Source: Nocardioides cavernae (lineage in GTDB: Bacteria > Actinomycetota > Actinomycetes > Propionibacteriales > Nocardioidaceae). Taken from it: a stretch of DNA of 64,000 nucleotides. The stretch spans positions 3,658,001 through 3,722,000 of the forward strand of contig NZ_JAFBCA010000001.1 of the NCBI RefSeq assembly GCF_016907475.1. The letters are read 5' to 3'. The position numbers were made by a program, and so were the translations under genes. Positions 1 to 9,135 of this stretch are shown one piece after another; the stretch's first letter is position 1; every line of letters starts with the position of its first letter. The notes below the pieces were generated by a model. It saw nothing but the letters and a program-made list of their open reading frames with translations, was not told the origin of the DNA and ran no database searches.

Positions 1-703
1 CCTCGGTCAGCTCGACGATCGTGCGTCCGGTCACGGCCAGCCGCTCCCGCACCTGCTCGCGGCGCTGCTCGTCGGCGATCATCTCCAGCGCGATCATCGC
101 GACGTCGGTGCCGATGCAAGCGATCACGTTGGTGTGGTAGACCGGCACGCCCTCGGAGTCGACGGCGTCGAAGGCCATCGGCTCGTAGTTGAAGTCGGTG
201 CAGAACCGCTCCAGGACGGCGGAGTCGGCCCGGTAGCTGCGGGCGGTGTAGGCCACCCGCGAGACGTGGTCGAGCACCATCGCGCCCGTGCCTTCGAGGA
301 AGATGCCGTCGGGCTCGAGGCCGCTGTAGTCGACGATCGCCTGGACGCGGTACTCCGACTTGAGCATCTCGAGCACGTCGGCCCGGCGCTCGTGGCGGCG
401 GTTGGAGGCATACATCGGGTAGACGGCGACCGTGCCGCCGGCGTGCGTGGAGACCCAGTTGTTGGGGAACACGCTGTCCGGGCGGGTGTGGTCGTCGTCC
501 TCGAAGACGTGGACACGTACGCCCGCCTCCCGCAGGGCCGTGGCGAGGGCGTCCTCCTCGGCCAGCGCACAGGCCGACGTCGCCTCCTCGCTCTGGCCTG
601 CCGGGGCATCGGCCTGGAAAGCGTTGTCGGCAGCGGTCGCCGGGTTGGGGACGAAGCTGGTCGCGCGGACGAGGATCACTGCAGAAGGGGCCTGGGCACT
701 CAC
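1..703 (-). CDS. ctlX: Citrulline/arginine deiminase-family hydrolase CtlX, 3' end outside window
   Basis: This is a guanidine-group-modifying enzyme of the pentein fold (amidinotransferase/deiminase superfamily), the kind called CtlX, thought to hydrolyse citrulline or a related ureido compound. 234 residues are visible. The N terminus begins QAPSAVILVR and FVPNPATAADNAFQ, followed by FEDDDHTRPDSVFPNNW, the substrate-side motif of the family, then EGTGAMVLD and YHTNV. The catalytic C-terminal Cys lies beyond the window edge. The start is GTG at 703 because the family begins with this QAPSAV segment; there is no good Shine-Dalgarno sequence. It is transcribed away from the TPM-domain gene at 735. 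The family assignment is firm, the exact substrate is not. Confidence 0.85.
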   Translation of the reverse strand, partial: MSAQAPSAVILVRATSFVPNPATAADNAFQADAPAGQSEEATSACALAEEDALATALREAGVRVHVFEDDDHTRPDSVFPNNWVSTHAGGTVAVYPMYASNRRHERRADVLEMLKSEYRVQAIVDYSGLEPDGIFLEGTGAMVLDHVSRVAYTARSYRADSAVLERFCTDFNYEPMAFDAVDSEGVPVYHTNVIACIGTDVAMIALEMIADEQRREQVRERLAVTGRTIVELTE

Positions 704-734
704 GGGAGGAATGTAGGGCACCCGCGCTCGGTCG

Positions 735-3062
735 TCAGAACCCGCGCGAGCCCCCACCGCCGCCGCCCCGCGAGCCGCCGCCCCCGCCGAAGCTGCGCGA
801 CCCTCCGCCGCCGCCCCCTCGGGAGCCACCGCCCCCGCCGGAGCCGCCCCCGAAGCCGCCCCCGCCGGAGCTGCGCCGACTGGCGGCCGCCGCCCGGCGC
901 GCAGCCTCGCGCCGTTGCTCGGCGTCGCGGCGGTCCTTGCGCGCCCGGGCGCCTGCCCGGTCGGCGGCGTCCTTGGCGTTGCCGGCTCCGGACGTGATGG
1001 CGGCGAGCGATCCGGTCTCGGCCTCGGCGCGGGCGAGCAGCGCCGCGGCCTCCTCGAGCAGGTCGCGGGCGGCGCGCGAGACGTCGCTGTGCCGCACCTC
1101 ACCCCGGGCGGCGGCGATGGCCGACGCGGCGTCCTCGAGCGCACGCTGGGACGCCTCGTGGTCGGCGATCGCCCGGTCGACCTCGGCCCGTGCCCGCACC
1201 AGCCCGGCCTCGACCTCGCCCAGCTGCTGGTCGAGACGGAGGTAGGGCGGGCGGGGCGTGGTCAGGTCGTCGCCGACGGCGACCGCGCCGGCCCGCAGGG
1301 TCGAGACGTCGGGCACCACGGCGAGGAACGTCATCGCCGCCGGGTGGGTGGTGACCTGCCCCTGGACGGCGTCGGCCTCGACGACGGCCCGCTGCACCCG
1401 CAGCGGCAGGTCGACCGACAGAGCGCGGAGCTGTTCGACCCGCTGCGCCGGCAGCGCCGCGTCGGCCGCGATCGCGTCGGCCGACTGCTGGGCCGCGGTC
1501 AGCTCCTCGCGGCCCCGCGCGAACTGCTGGTCGGACATCGAGGTGTGGGCCTCCACCGTGCGGATCGTCCCGTCGAGGGCCTTCCGCCCTGCCGCCGCGC
1601 GGTCCACGGCGACGCGCACCCCGTCGACGCAGCTCGGGTCCTGGTCGGCCTCGAGCCCCTCGGTGGTGACGTACGCGTCGGCGATCGCCCGGTCGAGCTC
1701 GGCCGTGCGCGTCCTCAGCGTGGCGGTGTCGCGCTCCAGCGCGGCCCGGAACGCCGCGAGGCCGGTGAGCCACGACTCGTGGGAGGCGAGGTCGGTGTCG
1801 GCGCGCTCGCCCGCCGCGCCGGCGTCCCCGAAGCGCTGCTCGGCGACCAGCGCCTCGACCTTCCGAGCCGCCTCCTCGGCAGCCTGCGGCGCGGGGTCGT
1901 TGTCGGTGGTGCGGTAGCCCTCGCCCTGCCGGTCGGCGATCAGCCCGGACACGACGCTCGCCCGGGCACGCAGCGCGGCGACACGGGCGGGCAGCTCTGC
2001 GCGCAGCGTGTCGTAGGCGGAGAGCCGCACCTCGACCGCTGCCATCGCGGCCTGCGCGTCCCGCAGGTCGCGGGTCGCCGCATCGACGTCGTGCGTCGCG
2101 CGCAGCGCCTCGTCGGTGTCCGTGTCGGCGATCGCGGTGTCGGTGTGCAGCTCGGACAGCCGCAGGTAGGTCCCGGTGGCGGCATCACGGACCGTGACGG
2201 CCTGCGCGTGCTCGGCGCGGCTCTGGTCGGCGACCGCGTCGCTGACCGGTGGCAGCGCGGCGACGCGGGCGTCGATCAGCTCGTTGCTCTCGTCGAGCTC
2301 GAACCACGCCTGGGCCATCGCGCTCGTCGCCGTGCCGAGGGCGGCCCGGGCGGCCGCGCGTGCCTTGAGGCGGCGGCGTACGCGCGTGGCACCCCACCCG
2401 GCACCACCGACCGCGGCGAGACCGACCGGCACCCCGAGCGCCCAGCCCGGCACGTCCGCGCCGCCGCTCGAGCCCGTGTCGTCGGGGTCGTCGGGGAACC
2501 CGCCCGGGAAGTCGTCGAGGTGGTCGCCCGGGTCCTGACCCGACCCCTGCGAGGCGTACGCGTCGGCGTAGCCATCGACGCCGGCGAGCATGCCGTCCGT
2601 CCAGGCGCCGTTGCCGAACGCCGGACCCATCCCGTCGAGCTCGACGTCGTCGCGGGCCGCGTCGAAGCGCCCGAAGGCCCGCCCGTCGTAGTGGCTGCCG
2701 AGCTCGCGCCCGTCGACCGACACCCCGAGGACGAGCAGCGACTGCCGGCCGCCGCCCGTGAACCCCCACCCGTTGCACTGCCGGCGGGCCGCGAGGAGCG
2801 CGTCGTAGAGGTCGCCGGTGCCGGGCGTGTCCTGCCAGGCGATGACCTTGACCGTCACCCGCCCGTCGCCGAAGGCCGCGCGCGCGGCACGGGCCACGAC
2901 CCGGTCGTCGAGGACGTCGGCCTCGTCGAAGACGACGCCGCGGTCGCACAGGTCACCAGCAGCAGCGGCCGGCGAGGCCAGCCCCCACGAGGCTCCTCCG
3001 GCGAGGACGGCCACCACTGCTGCGTGCTGCACCGCGCGTCGTACGCACCCGCCCACCGTCAC
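735..3062 (-). CDS. Secreted TPM-domain protein with long coiled-coil and Gly/Ser-rich tail
   Basis: A membrane-anchored surface protein of about 775 residues. A Sec signal peptide covers roughly residues 1-35 and ends in an Ala-rich cleavage region. A TPM domain (YgcG/Psb32 type) follows to about residue 165, with the VVFDEADVLDD and WQDTPGTGDLYD segments. A single transmembrane helix lies near 205-225, then about 450 residues of Ala/Glu/Arg-rich helical coiled coil, and a tail of repeated Ser-Gly-Gly-Gly-Gly-Gly, Ser-Arg-Gly and Ser-Phe-Gly units. I chose GTG at 3062: GGGGGAG lies five bases upstream, and upstream in-frame codons would overlap the aldolase gene. It begins 20 bases after that gene ends, so the two may be cotranscribed. 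Its function is unknown; TPM proteins are linked to photosystem repair in plants but not in bacteria. Confidence 0.85.
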   Translation of the reverse strand: MTVGGCVRRAVQHAAVVAVLAGGASWGLASPAAAAGDLCDRGVVFDEADVLDDRVVARAARAAFGDGRVTVKVIAWQDTPGTGDLYDALLAARRQCNGWGFTGGGRQSLLVLGVSVDGRELGSHYDGRAFGRFDAARDDVELDGMGPAFGNGAWTDGMLAGVDGYADAYASQGSGQDPGDHLDDFPGGFPDDPDDTGSSGGADVPGWALGVPVGLAAVGGAGWGATRVRRRLKARAAARAALGTATSAMAQAWFELDESNELIDARVAALPPVSDAVADQSRAEHAQAVTVRDAATGTYLRLSELHTDTAIADTDTDEALRATHDVDAATRDLRDAQAAMAAVEVRLSAYDTLRAELPARVAALRARASVVSGLIADRQGEGYRTTDNDPAPQAAEEAARKVEALVAEQRFGDAGAAGERADTDLASHESWLTGLAAFRAALERDTATLRTRTAELDRAIADAYVTTEGLEADQDPSCVDGVRVAVDRAAAGRKALDGTIRTVEAHTSMSDQQFARGREELTAAQQSADAIAADAALPAQRVEQLRALSVDLPLRVQRAVVEADAVQGQVTTHPAAMTFLAVVPDVSTLRAGAVAVGDDLTTPRPPYLRLDQQLGEVEAGLVRARAEVDRAIADHEASQRALEDAASAIAAARGEVRHSDVSRAARDLLEEAAALLARAEAETGSLAAITSGAGNAKDAADRAGARARKDRRDAEQRREAARRAAAASRRSSGGGGFGGGSGGGGGSRGGGGGGSRSFGGGGGSRGGGGGGSRGF

Positions 3063-3082
3063 TGCCACTCCCCCGTGCTCCG

Positions 3083-4183
3083 CTAGGTGCCGGGTGGACT
3101 CTTCCCGACGGCCGCCGCCATCAAACCAGCCACCTCGGCCGGGTCGTGGCGGATCGCCGGTTCGTAGCAGGTCAGCTCGGTCTCGACCCAGCCCGGCACC
3201 TCGCCGTCGCGCCACAGTCCGCACGCGACGACGCCCCGCTCCTCGACGAAGGCGACGACCCGCTCGTTGACCTCGTCGGCGGTGCCGGGGGCGTAGGCCA
3301 GGAACGTGCCGATGTGCGGCTCGTCCGGGAACGTCCGGAACCCCTGCTCCCGCAGGGCCGCCGCGAGCTCGACGGCCCACGCACGGTAGTCACCGAAACG
3401 GCCGAGGTGCTCCCGCAGGCCGATCAGCCCGCCCACCGCCGGCGCGGTGAGCGAGAAGAGCGTGCCGCCCATCCGCTGCCGCCACGAGCGCAGCTCCCCG
3501 GCGAGGTCGTCCGGGCAGACCACGAGCGCGCCGCTGGAGCCGCCGAGTCCCTTGTAGAGCGAGACGTAGACCGAGTCGAACAGCGCGGCGACCTCGGCCA
3601 GACTGCGGTCCCAGTAGGACACCGACTCCCAGATCCGTGCCCCGTCGGCGTGCAGGCGTACGTCGCGCTCGCGGGCGGCCGCCGACAGCGCGACCAGCTC
3701 GTCCCACGACGGCAGCAGGCAGCCGGCGTCGCGCAACGGCAGCTCGACCATCGCCGCGCCCAGCCGGCCGCCGACCGCGGCGAGGTCGTCGGCCGTGGCG
3801 GTGCGCCGGCCGGTGGTGAGCCACTCGAGCTCGAGGCCCAGCACCCGGCGCGGGCCGTCCTGCTCGTGGTGCACGAGGTGCGACAGGTCGGGCAGCGCGA
3901 CGCGGCGCGAGCCGGCCCGGTCGCACCACGCCCGCAGGGTCGCCTGCTGCGCCATCACGCCGCTGGGGAACATCACCGCGGCGGGCTTGCCGAGCAGCTC
4001 GGCGACCTCGGCCTCGAGCTGGGCGACGGCGCCGCGCTCGCCGTAGCGGTCCCAGGCGAGGTCGTTGGCCTCGGCGTGGTCGGCGAGCTCGCGGAGCATC
4101 GCCGCGGGTGTCGACGGCGGGCGGTGGAAGATCCAGTCGGCCGATGCCGACGCCGCCCGGAAGCGGTCCAGGAGGTCGCTCAT
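3083..4183 (-). CDS. Threonine aldolase-like PLP enzyme (beta-eliminating lyase family)
   Basis: A fold-type I PLP enzyme of 366 residues. The lysine that would bind PLP is K211 in SLYKGLGGSSGA, and the cofactor-binding Asp is D180 in HADGAR, both typical of low-specificity threonine aldolases, which split threonine into glycine and acetaldehyde. FPSGVMAQQ near residue 72 is the phosphate-binding loop. Length and motif order are normal for the family. ATG at 4183 begins MSDLLDRF. It lies just upstream of the TPM-domain gene on the same strand. Related family members act on other beta-hydroxy amino acids, so threonine specificity is inferred. Confidence 0.85.
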   Translation of the reverse strand: MSDLLDRFRAASASADWIFHRPPSTPAAMLRELADHAEANDLAWDRYGERGAVAQLEAEVAELLGKPAAVMFPSGVMAQQATLRAWCDRAGSRRVALPDLSHLVHHEQDGPRRVLGLELEWLTTGRRTATADDLAAVGGRLGAAMVELPLRDAGCLLPSWDELVALSAAARERDVRLHADGARIWESVSYWDRSLAEVAALFDSVYVSLYKGLGGSSGALVVCPDDLAGELRSWRQRMGGTLFSLTAPAVGGLIGLREHLGRFGDYRAWAVELAAALREQGFRTFPDEPHIGTFLAYAPGTADEVNERVVAFVEERGVVACGLWRDGEVPGWVETELTCYEPAIRHDPAEVAGLMAAAVGKSPPGT

Positions 4184-4201
4184 GCCGGCGTCAGGCAGAC
4201 G

Positions 4202-4405
4202 TCAGGCGTGGCGCTTGAACCAGTAGGTCGTCTCGACGCCCGGGATGACCTGCACCAGCTCCCAGCCATTGACGCCGAGGGTGGAGAGGAGGTCCTCCCA
4301 CGACTCGGTGCCCTCCACGAGCGCCTCGGGGTCGGCGTTGTAGCCGCCGACCTCCACGTTGCCCTGGTCATCGACAGTGATCTCGAGGTGTGCCCAAGAA
4401 GCCAT
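4202..4405 (-). CDS. Small DUF4177-like protein
   Basis: A 67-residue soluble protein. Its C-terminal segment, NGWELVQVIPG then TYWFKR, is the pattern seen in DUF4177-like proteins, which are small alpha/beta folds of unknown function. It has no signal peptide and no Cys. The start ATG at 4405 has the hexamer CAGGAT six bases upstream, a weaker form of the leaderless promoter spacing seen elsewhere here. The aldolase gene on the same strand starts 18 bases downstream. I cannot assign a role. Confidence 0.7.
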   Translation of the reverse strand: MASWAHLEITVDDQGNVEVGGYNADPEALVEGTESWEDLLSTLGVNGWELVQVIPGVETTYWFKRHA

Positions 4406-4438
4406 GCCGTGATCCTGCCATGCCGGTCCGCACGCCGG

Positions 4439-4963
4439 TCAACGACCGAGCGCCCACTCCGCCACCACGTGGCACCGGTCGCTCTCCCACCACGCGAGCT
4501 GCAGCCGGTCGAGCACGACGTCGACGGGTACGACGTCCGCGAGCAGCGCCGCGGTGGAGGCGAGGTCGACCTCGTCGGACGCCGCGTCCACGGTGAGGTG
4601 CGGCTGCACGTCGGCGCCGAACTCACCGCCGTACGGCGGCCACGCGGGGAAGGCGGCCACGAGCCGCGCGGTCAGGTCGCGCAGCGCGTCGTCGGGGTCG
4701 GGGACGAGATGGATGATCCCGTTGGGGAACTGGCCGAGGCGCTCGAGGCGCACCCGGACCGGCGGCGTCGCGCTCGCGAGCCCCGCGACGGTCTCGAGGT
4801 CCGTCCTGCTGGGGGCCGGTGCGAACGGTCCGAGTGCGGTGATGTGCGCGTGCCCGAAGCGGGGGTCGGCGGAGACGAACCCGGCGTCGTAGTGCGCCGT
4901 CCGGTTGCGCACCCACCCCTCCAGCGCCGGCACCGGGAGCTGCAGGACGGAGTGGCCGGTCAC
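4439..4963 (-). CDS. 2H phosphoesterase / 2'-5' RNA ligase-like protein
   Basis: A protein of about 174 residues with the two H-x-T/S motifs that define the 2H phosphoesterase superfamily: HIT in FGHAHITALGPF and HLT in VQPHLTVDAA. Such enzymes open cyclic phosphodiesters or act as 2'-5' RNA ligases. The spacing and FGHAHITALGPF context match bacterial stand-alone members. I chose GTG at 4963 because homologues begin near GHSVLQLPVP; a GTG at 5002 in the same frame is possible and would lie only 15 bases from the divergent cobT start. The substrate is unknown. Confidence 0.75.
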   Translation of the reverse strand: MTGHSVLQLPVPALEGWVRNRTAHYDAGFVSADPRFGHAHITALGPFAPAPSRTDLETVAGLASATPPVRVRLERLGQFPNGIIHLVPDPDDALRDLTARLVAAFPAWPPYGGEFGADVQPHLTVDAASDEVDLASTAALLADVVPVDVVLDRLQLAWWESDRCHVVAEWALGR

Positions 4964-5002
4964 GCGGGCAAGACTGGCAGGCCGCGCCGACACAGCCGTC
5001 AC

Positions 5003-5008
5003 TAGGCT
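5003..5008 (+). promoter_or_regulatory. -10 hexamer of cobT operon, leaderless type
   Basis: TAGGCT lies nine bases before the cobT ATG at 5018. With the usual 6-7 base distance from -10 to transcript start, the mRNA would begin within a few bases of the start codon. No Shine-Dalgarno sequence is present. Confidence 0.55.
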
Positions 5009-5017
5009 GCTGCCGCC

Positions 5018-6058
5018 ATGAACGAATCACCGCGCGTAGCCCCGCCCTCCCCCGAGATCGCCGCCCTCGCCCGCGAGCGCCTCGCCGGCCTGGCCACCCC
5101 GCCGGGGGCGCTCGGCCGGGTCGGTGAGCTCGGCGTCTGGCTGTCGGCGGCCCAGGGCGTGGTGCCGCCGCGGCCGCTCACCGACGTACGCCTCGTGGTG
5201 CTGGCCGGCGACCACGGCGTCGCCGCGCACGGGGTGTCGGCCTATCCCGCGGCGATCACCGAGGCCATGGTGCGCACCCTCGTCGCGGGCCGCGCCGGCG
5301 TCAGCGCGCTGGCGCGCGAGCACGGCGTCGCCGTCACGGTGCTCGACGTCGCCGTCGACGCCGACCTCGGCGACCTCCCGGCCGAGGTCACCGCCCGCAA
5401 GGTCCGGCGCGGCTCCGGCGCCATCCACCTGGCCGACGCGCTGACCCGCGAGGAGGCCGAGCGCTCGATCGCCCTCGGCACCGAGCTGGCCGGGGAGCTC
5501 GTCGACGAGGGCGCGCAGCTGCTGATGACCGGTGACCTCGGCATCGGAAACACGACGGTCGCCGCCGCGCTCGTCGCCGCGACCCTCGGCCTCCCGGCCG
5601 ACGAGGTGACCGGTCGCGGCACCGGCATCGACGACGACGGCTGGGTCCGCAAGCGGGACGTCGTCGCACAGGCCCTCGCGCGCGCTGAGGGCCGCACCTC
5701 CGATCCGATCGACGTGCTCACCGCACTCGGCAGCGCCGACCTCGCCGCCACCGTCGGGTTCCTGGTCGAAGCGTCCACCCGCGGCGTGCCGGTCCTGCTC
5801 GACGGCCTCATGTCGGTCGCCTGCGCGGTCGTCGCCGAGGCCCACGCACCGGGAGCCGCCGCCTGGTGGCTCGCCGGCCACCGCTCCACCGAGCCCGCCC
5901 AGGCCCACGCCCTGAAGTCTCTCGGCCTCGAGCCGCTCTTCGACCTCGGCATGCGCCTGGGCGAGGGCTCGGGCGCCGTCACGGCGCTGCCGGTGCTGCG
6001 CTCCGGGGTCGCGGTGCTGCGTGACGTGGCGCTGCTCTCGGAGATCCTGCCTTCGTGA
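5018..6058 (+). CDS. cobT: Nicotinate-nucleotide--dimethylbenzimidazole phosphoribosyltransferase
   Basis: CobT moves the phosphoribosyl group of nicotinate mononucleotide to 5,6-dimethylbenzimidazole, giving alpha-ribazole phosphate for the lower ligand of cobalamin. The protein has 346 residues, the normal family length. Visible hallmarks are the N-terminal LATPPGALGRVGELG segment, VVLAGDHGVAAHGVSAYP, LLMTGDLGIGNTT with the phosphate-binding GIGNT, and the C-terminal HRSTEPAQAHALKSLGLEPLFDLGMRLGEGSGA, which carries the catalytic Glu. It is the first gene of a three-gene operon and overlaps cobS by four bases (GTGA). Confidence 0.95.
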   Translation: MNESPRVAPPSPEIAALARERLAGLATPPGALGRVGELGVWLSAAQGVVPPRPLTDVRLVVLAGDHGVAAHGVSAYPAAITEAMVRTLVAGRAGVSALAREHGVAVTVLDVAVDADLGDLPAEVTARKVRRGSGAIHLADALTREEAERSIALGTELAGELVDEGAQLLMTGDLGIGNTTVAAALVAATLGLPADEVTGRGTGIDDDGWVRKRDVVAQALARAEGRTSDPIDVLTALGSADLAATVGFLVEASTRGVPVLLDGLMSVACAVVAEAHAPGAAAWWLAGHRSTEPAQAHALKSLGLEPLFDLGMRLGEGSGAVTALPVLRSGVAVLRDVALLSEILPS

Positions 6059-6819
6059 TCGTCCGCGACGCGTGGCTGCTCGCCTCCGGCACGCTCACCG
6101 CCGTCCGCGTCCCACCGCCGAGCCGGGTCGACCGCCGGGTCGCCGGCCTCGCGATGGTCCTCGCGCCGCTGGCGGTGCTCCCCCTCGGGCTGGCCGCGGC
6201 GGCCGTGGCCCTGGTCGCCGGCTGGGTCGGGCTGCCGGCGCTCGCGACGGCGTACGTCGTGCTGCTGGTGCTCGCGCTCGGCACCCGCGCCTTCCACTGG
6301 GACGGCCTGGCCGACACCGCCGACGGCCTCACCGCGTCCTACTCCCCCGCACGCTCCCTCGAGGTGATGCGCACCGGACCCGTGGGGCCTGCGGGCGTCG
6401 TCGCGGTGGTGCTCGTCGCTGGGCTGCAGGCGGCCGGGCTGACAGCCGTGGTGCGGCACGACCACGGCTGGTGGGTGGTCGGGGTCCTGGTGTGCGCGTC
6501 CCGGGCCGCGCTGGCGCTGGCCTGCGTGCGCGGCGTGCCCGCCGCCCGCGCCGACGGGCTCGGGGTGACCCACGTGGGCTCGGTGCCGGTCGTGGCTGCC
6601 GCCGCGTCGCTGGTGCTGGTCGCGGTCGTCGTGGGGCTGGCCGGCCACGGCCTGGGGTCGGCGTGGTCGACGGTGATCGGGGTGGTGGCCATGGTGGCCG
6701 TCGTGCTCGCCCTGCTGCTGCGGTGCGTACGACGGCTCGGCGGGATCACGGGCGACGTGCTGGGCGCGGCGGTGGAGATCTCGTTCGCCGTGCTCGTGCT
6801 GGCGGCAGCCACCGCCTGA
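6055..6819 (+). CDS. cobS: Adenosylcobinamide-GDP ribazoletransferase
   Basis: CobS joins adenosylcobinamide-GDP and alpha-ribazole (phosphate), the last assembly step of adenosylcobalamin. It is an integral membrane protein of 254 residues with about six hydrophobic helices. The conserved FHWDGLADTADGL motif near residues 80-93 is the metal-binding signature, followed by RSLEVMRTGPVGPAG and the late CVRRLGGITGDVLGAAVE. The GTG start sits in a GTGA overlap with the cobT stop, indicating translational coupling. The membrane location fits known CobS proteins. Confidence 0.92.
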   Translation: MIVRDAWLLASGTLTAVRVPPPSRVDRRVAGLAMVLAPLAVLPLGLAAAAVALVAGWVGLPALATAYVVLLVLALGTRAFHWDGLADTADGLTASYSPARSLEVMRTGPVGPAGVVAVVLVAGLQAAGLTAVVRHDHGWWVVGVLVCASRAALALACVRGVPAARADGLGVTHVGSVPVVAAAASLVLVAVVVGLAGHGLGSAWSTVIGVVAMVAVVLALLLRCVRRLGGITGDVLGAAVEISFAVLVLAAATA

Positions 6820-6838
6820 CTCTGACAGGATGCGCGCC

Positions 6839-7366
6839 ATGCGGATCCTGGTCACCGGCGGAGTGCGGTCGGGCAAGTCCACCCACGCCGAGGACCTCAT
6901 CGGCGGCGCCCCCGCGACGTACGTCGCCACCGGCACGCCGCCGGACCGCGAGCAGGACCCCGACTGGGCCGCCCGGATCGACGCCCACCGCGCCCGTCGG
7001 CCCGACGCCTGGGGCACGCTCGAGACGCAGGACCTCGCCGGCGTGATCGGAGGGGCTGCCGACCCGCTGCTCGTCGACTGCCTCGGCACCTGGCTGACCG
7101 CGATCATCGACGCGGACGACGCCTGGGAGCACGACTCCGACGCCGTCCACACCCTCGTCCTCGCCCGCACCGACGAGGTGGTCGAGGCGCTGAACCGCTG
7201 CGAGCAGGACGTCGTGCTCGTCACCAACGAGGTCGGCCTCGGCGTCGTGCCCGAGCACCGCTCCGGCCGGCTCTTCCGCGACCTGCTCGGCCTCGTCAAC
7301 CAGCGGGTCGCCGCCGCCTGCGACGAGGTCCACCTCGTCGTCGCCGGCCGGGTCCTGCGCCTCTGA
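6839..7366 (+). CDS. cobU: Bifunctional adenosylcobinamide kinase / guanylyltransferase
   Basis: CobU phosphorylates adenosylcobinamide and then transfers GMP to it, making the AdoCbi-GDP used by CobS. The N terminus RILVTGGVRSGKS is the P-loop; TYVATGTPPD and the acidic LLVDCLGTWLT segment (Walker-B-like) follow, and VLVTNEVGLGVVPEHRSGRLFRDLLG is a strong family signature. ATG at 6839 gives the standard N terminus and has AGGA nine bases upstream; an in-frame ATG at 6830 would add three residues. It lies 19 bases after cobS. No corrin-ring genes are present nearby. Confidence 0.92.
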   Translation: MRILVTGGVRSGKSTHAEDLIGGAPATYVATGTPPDREQDPDWAARIDAHRARRPDAWGTLETQDLAGVIGGAADPLLVDCLGTWLTAIIDADDAWEHDSDAVHTLVLARTDEVVEALNRCEQDVVLVTNEVGLGVVPEHRSGRLFRDLLGLVNQRVAAACDEVHLVVAGRVLRL

Positions 7367-7377
7367 GGCGAGCCTGC

Positions 7378-9111
7378 TCAGGCGCCGTCCTCGGTCAGGG
7401 TCGTCATCGGGAGCCAGTCGGCTCCGAGGAGCTGGGCGAGGTCGGCGAGGCCGGTGGTGTCGCCACCCACCGTGTCGGAGGCCGCGGCGATCCGCTCCAC
7501 CATCACCTTGCCGACCTGCTCCTCGACGGTTCGTTCGGCATACGCGATGTGCCACGGCGAGACCTGGTGGTCGCGGTGGGTGCGGCCGGTCACCTGCCGA
7601 CCGGCGATGCCCGAGAAGCGCGCCTGGTGGAAGACACCGACCCGAGGCTCCGTGCTCGCACTGCGGCCGTCGGCCAGGGTCTCGCCGGCGTGCAGGCTGA
7701 TCGAGGCGACCGTGGTGAAGACGCAGACCTTCGCCTGCCCGGTCTGGAAGCGCAGCCGCTCGGCCTCCGGGTCGAACCGGTCGCGGCCGTAGATGGTGGC
7801 GACCTCGATGCCGGAGTCGCGCAACCGGTCGGCGATCGGGTCGGCGGCGGTCGCGACGAACTCGACCGAGCAGGCCACCTGTCGCTCGGCCTCGACCTGC
7901 TGGGCGATCCAGGCGACCGTCGAGTCGACGCGGATGAGTCCGGCCTTCTGCCGGAACCGCAGGAGAGCGGCCCGACCCTTCGCAACGTTGCGGCCGCGCC
8001 GCGCGATGTCCATCTCGCGGCAGAACTCCCCCCACTCGGCTTCGTACGCCGAACGCTCCGCCGGCGCGAGCGTCACGGGCATGCCGGAGATCGGCACCGG
8101 CCCCCACGGAGCGGCGCGGTGCAGCATCGCCGGGGGCCGCTCCTCGTCGAGCCAGCCGCGCACGAGCTTGAGGTCCGCCGCGCGCCGCGCCGGATCGGTG
8201 GTCCACGTCGCGCCGTAGCGTCCCCGTTCCACCCCGACGCCGTGGCGCTCGAGCGCGGTGGCGAACATGTCCCCGGGTTGCGTCGCCGAGGTCCACTCCC
8301 GCATCGACTCGCCCAGCACCTGCGCGTACGCCGGCGCGAGGTACGGGAGCTCGAGCGGGGTGTGTCCGGGCGTCGCGGTGGTCGCGATGACGAACGGCGC
8401 CGCGTCGTGCGGCTTCCCGTGACCCGAGATCCGCGCCCACAGCTTCCACCGCTTCGTCGTCGTACGTCGCAGGGCGTGCGCCTCGTCCGCGATGATCACG
8501 TCCCAGGTGTGGTCCTTGACCTTCTCGAGCCGGTCCCACGTGATCACGACCCACTCCAGACCGCCGTCTCCGAGCGCCGTGATCGTGCGGCACCAGTGGC
8601 CGATCGTGATCGCGGCTGGCCGGTCGGCCACGACGAGCACCCGTCTTGCGCCGCGGAGGTCGCCCACCGCCGTCGCCCCGAGGACCGCGGAGATCGTCTT
8701 GCCCACACCGGGCTCGTCGGCGAGCAGGAACTGCCGTCCTCCCGCGTCGGCGCGCGCCGCGATCGCATCGGCTGCCTCGAACTGGATCCGGCGGGGCTCG
8801 AGGTCGTCGGTCGGCTCGGGGGCAGGCGTCGGATCGTCAGGGTTGAGGGTGTTCTCGATGAACCGACCGAGCGTGTGGGCGCCCGGTGCGTACGGCGCGA
8901 GGTGCTTCGGCAGGGCGCGCCCGACGTACAGGTGGGTCCTGACGGCGGGGTGCCAGGTGGCGCCGTCGACCTGCGTCCCGTACGGGACGTCGAGCACCCA
9001 CAGCCGCTCGCCCGGCCCCGCGACCGGCAGCGGCCGCTGCTGCTTCCGCGGGCCGCTCCGGCGCGGGGACGCGCTGCGTCGACGCGCACTGGATCGACGA
9101 GAGCTGGCCAC
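7378..9111 (-). CDS. Orphan DEAH/SNF2-like helicase
   Basis: A superfamily 2 ATP-dependent nucleic-acid translocase of 577 residues. The first 30 residues are Arg/Ser-rich and very basic. Walker A is DEPGVGKT (132-139), the Walker B box is DEAH (209-212) in IIADEAHAL, motif III is IATTATPGHTP, and the arginine-finger motif VI is GRQVTGRTHRDHQ close to the C terminus, in the SNF2 style. The second RecA domain is compact. No nuclease or methylase domain or gene accompanies it, so it does not look like a restriction subunit. Similar stand-alone helicases occur in actinobacterial chromosomes and actinophages. Nucleic-acid target unknown. Confidence 0.8.
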   Translation of the reverse strand: MASSRRSSARRRSASPRRSGPRKQQRPLPVAGPGERLWVLDVPYGTQVDGATWHPAVRTHLYVGRALPKHLAPYAPGAHTLGRFIENTLNPDDPTPAPEPTDDLEPRRIQFEAADAIAARADAGGRQFLLADEPGVGKTISAVLGATAVGDLRGARRVLVVADRPAAITIGHWCRTITALGDGGLEWVVITWDRLEKVKDHTWDVIIADEAHALRRTTTKRWKLWARISGHGKPHDAAPFVIATTATPGHTPLELPYLAPAYAQVLGESMREWTSATQPGDMFATALERHGVGVERGRYGATWTTDPARRAADLKLVRGWLDEERPPAMLHRAAPWGPVPISGMPVTLAPAERSAYEAEWGEFCREMDIARRGRNVAKGRAALLRFRQKAGLIRVDSTVAWIAQQVEAERQVACSVEFVATAADPIADRLRDSGIEVATIYGRDRFDPEAERLRFQTGQAKVCVFTTVASISLHAGETLADGRSASTEPRVGVFHQARFSGIAGRQVTGRTHRDHQVSPWHIAYAERTVEEQVGKVMVERIAAASDTVGGDTTGLADLAQLLGADWLPMTTLTEDGA

Positions 9112-9135
9112 CCCCGGACGTTATCGGGGCAGCCG

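Noticed and set aside
735..900. GC-rich repeats considered as a separate repeat locus
   Set aside because: They are the Gly/Ser codon repeats of the TPM-domain protein's tail and need no other explanation.
5242..7299. A 685-codon frame antisense to cobT-cobS-cobU
   Set aside because: Ser/Arg/Thr-rich composition of a shadow frame; the sense genes are certain.
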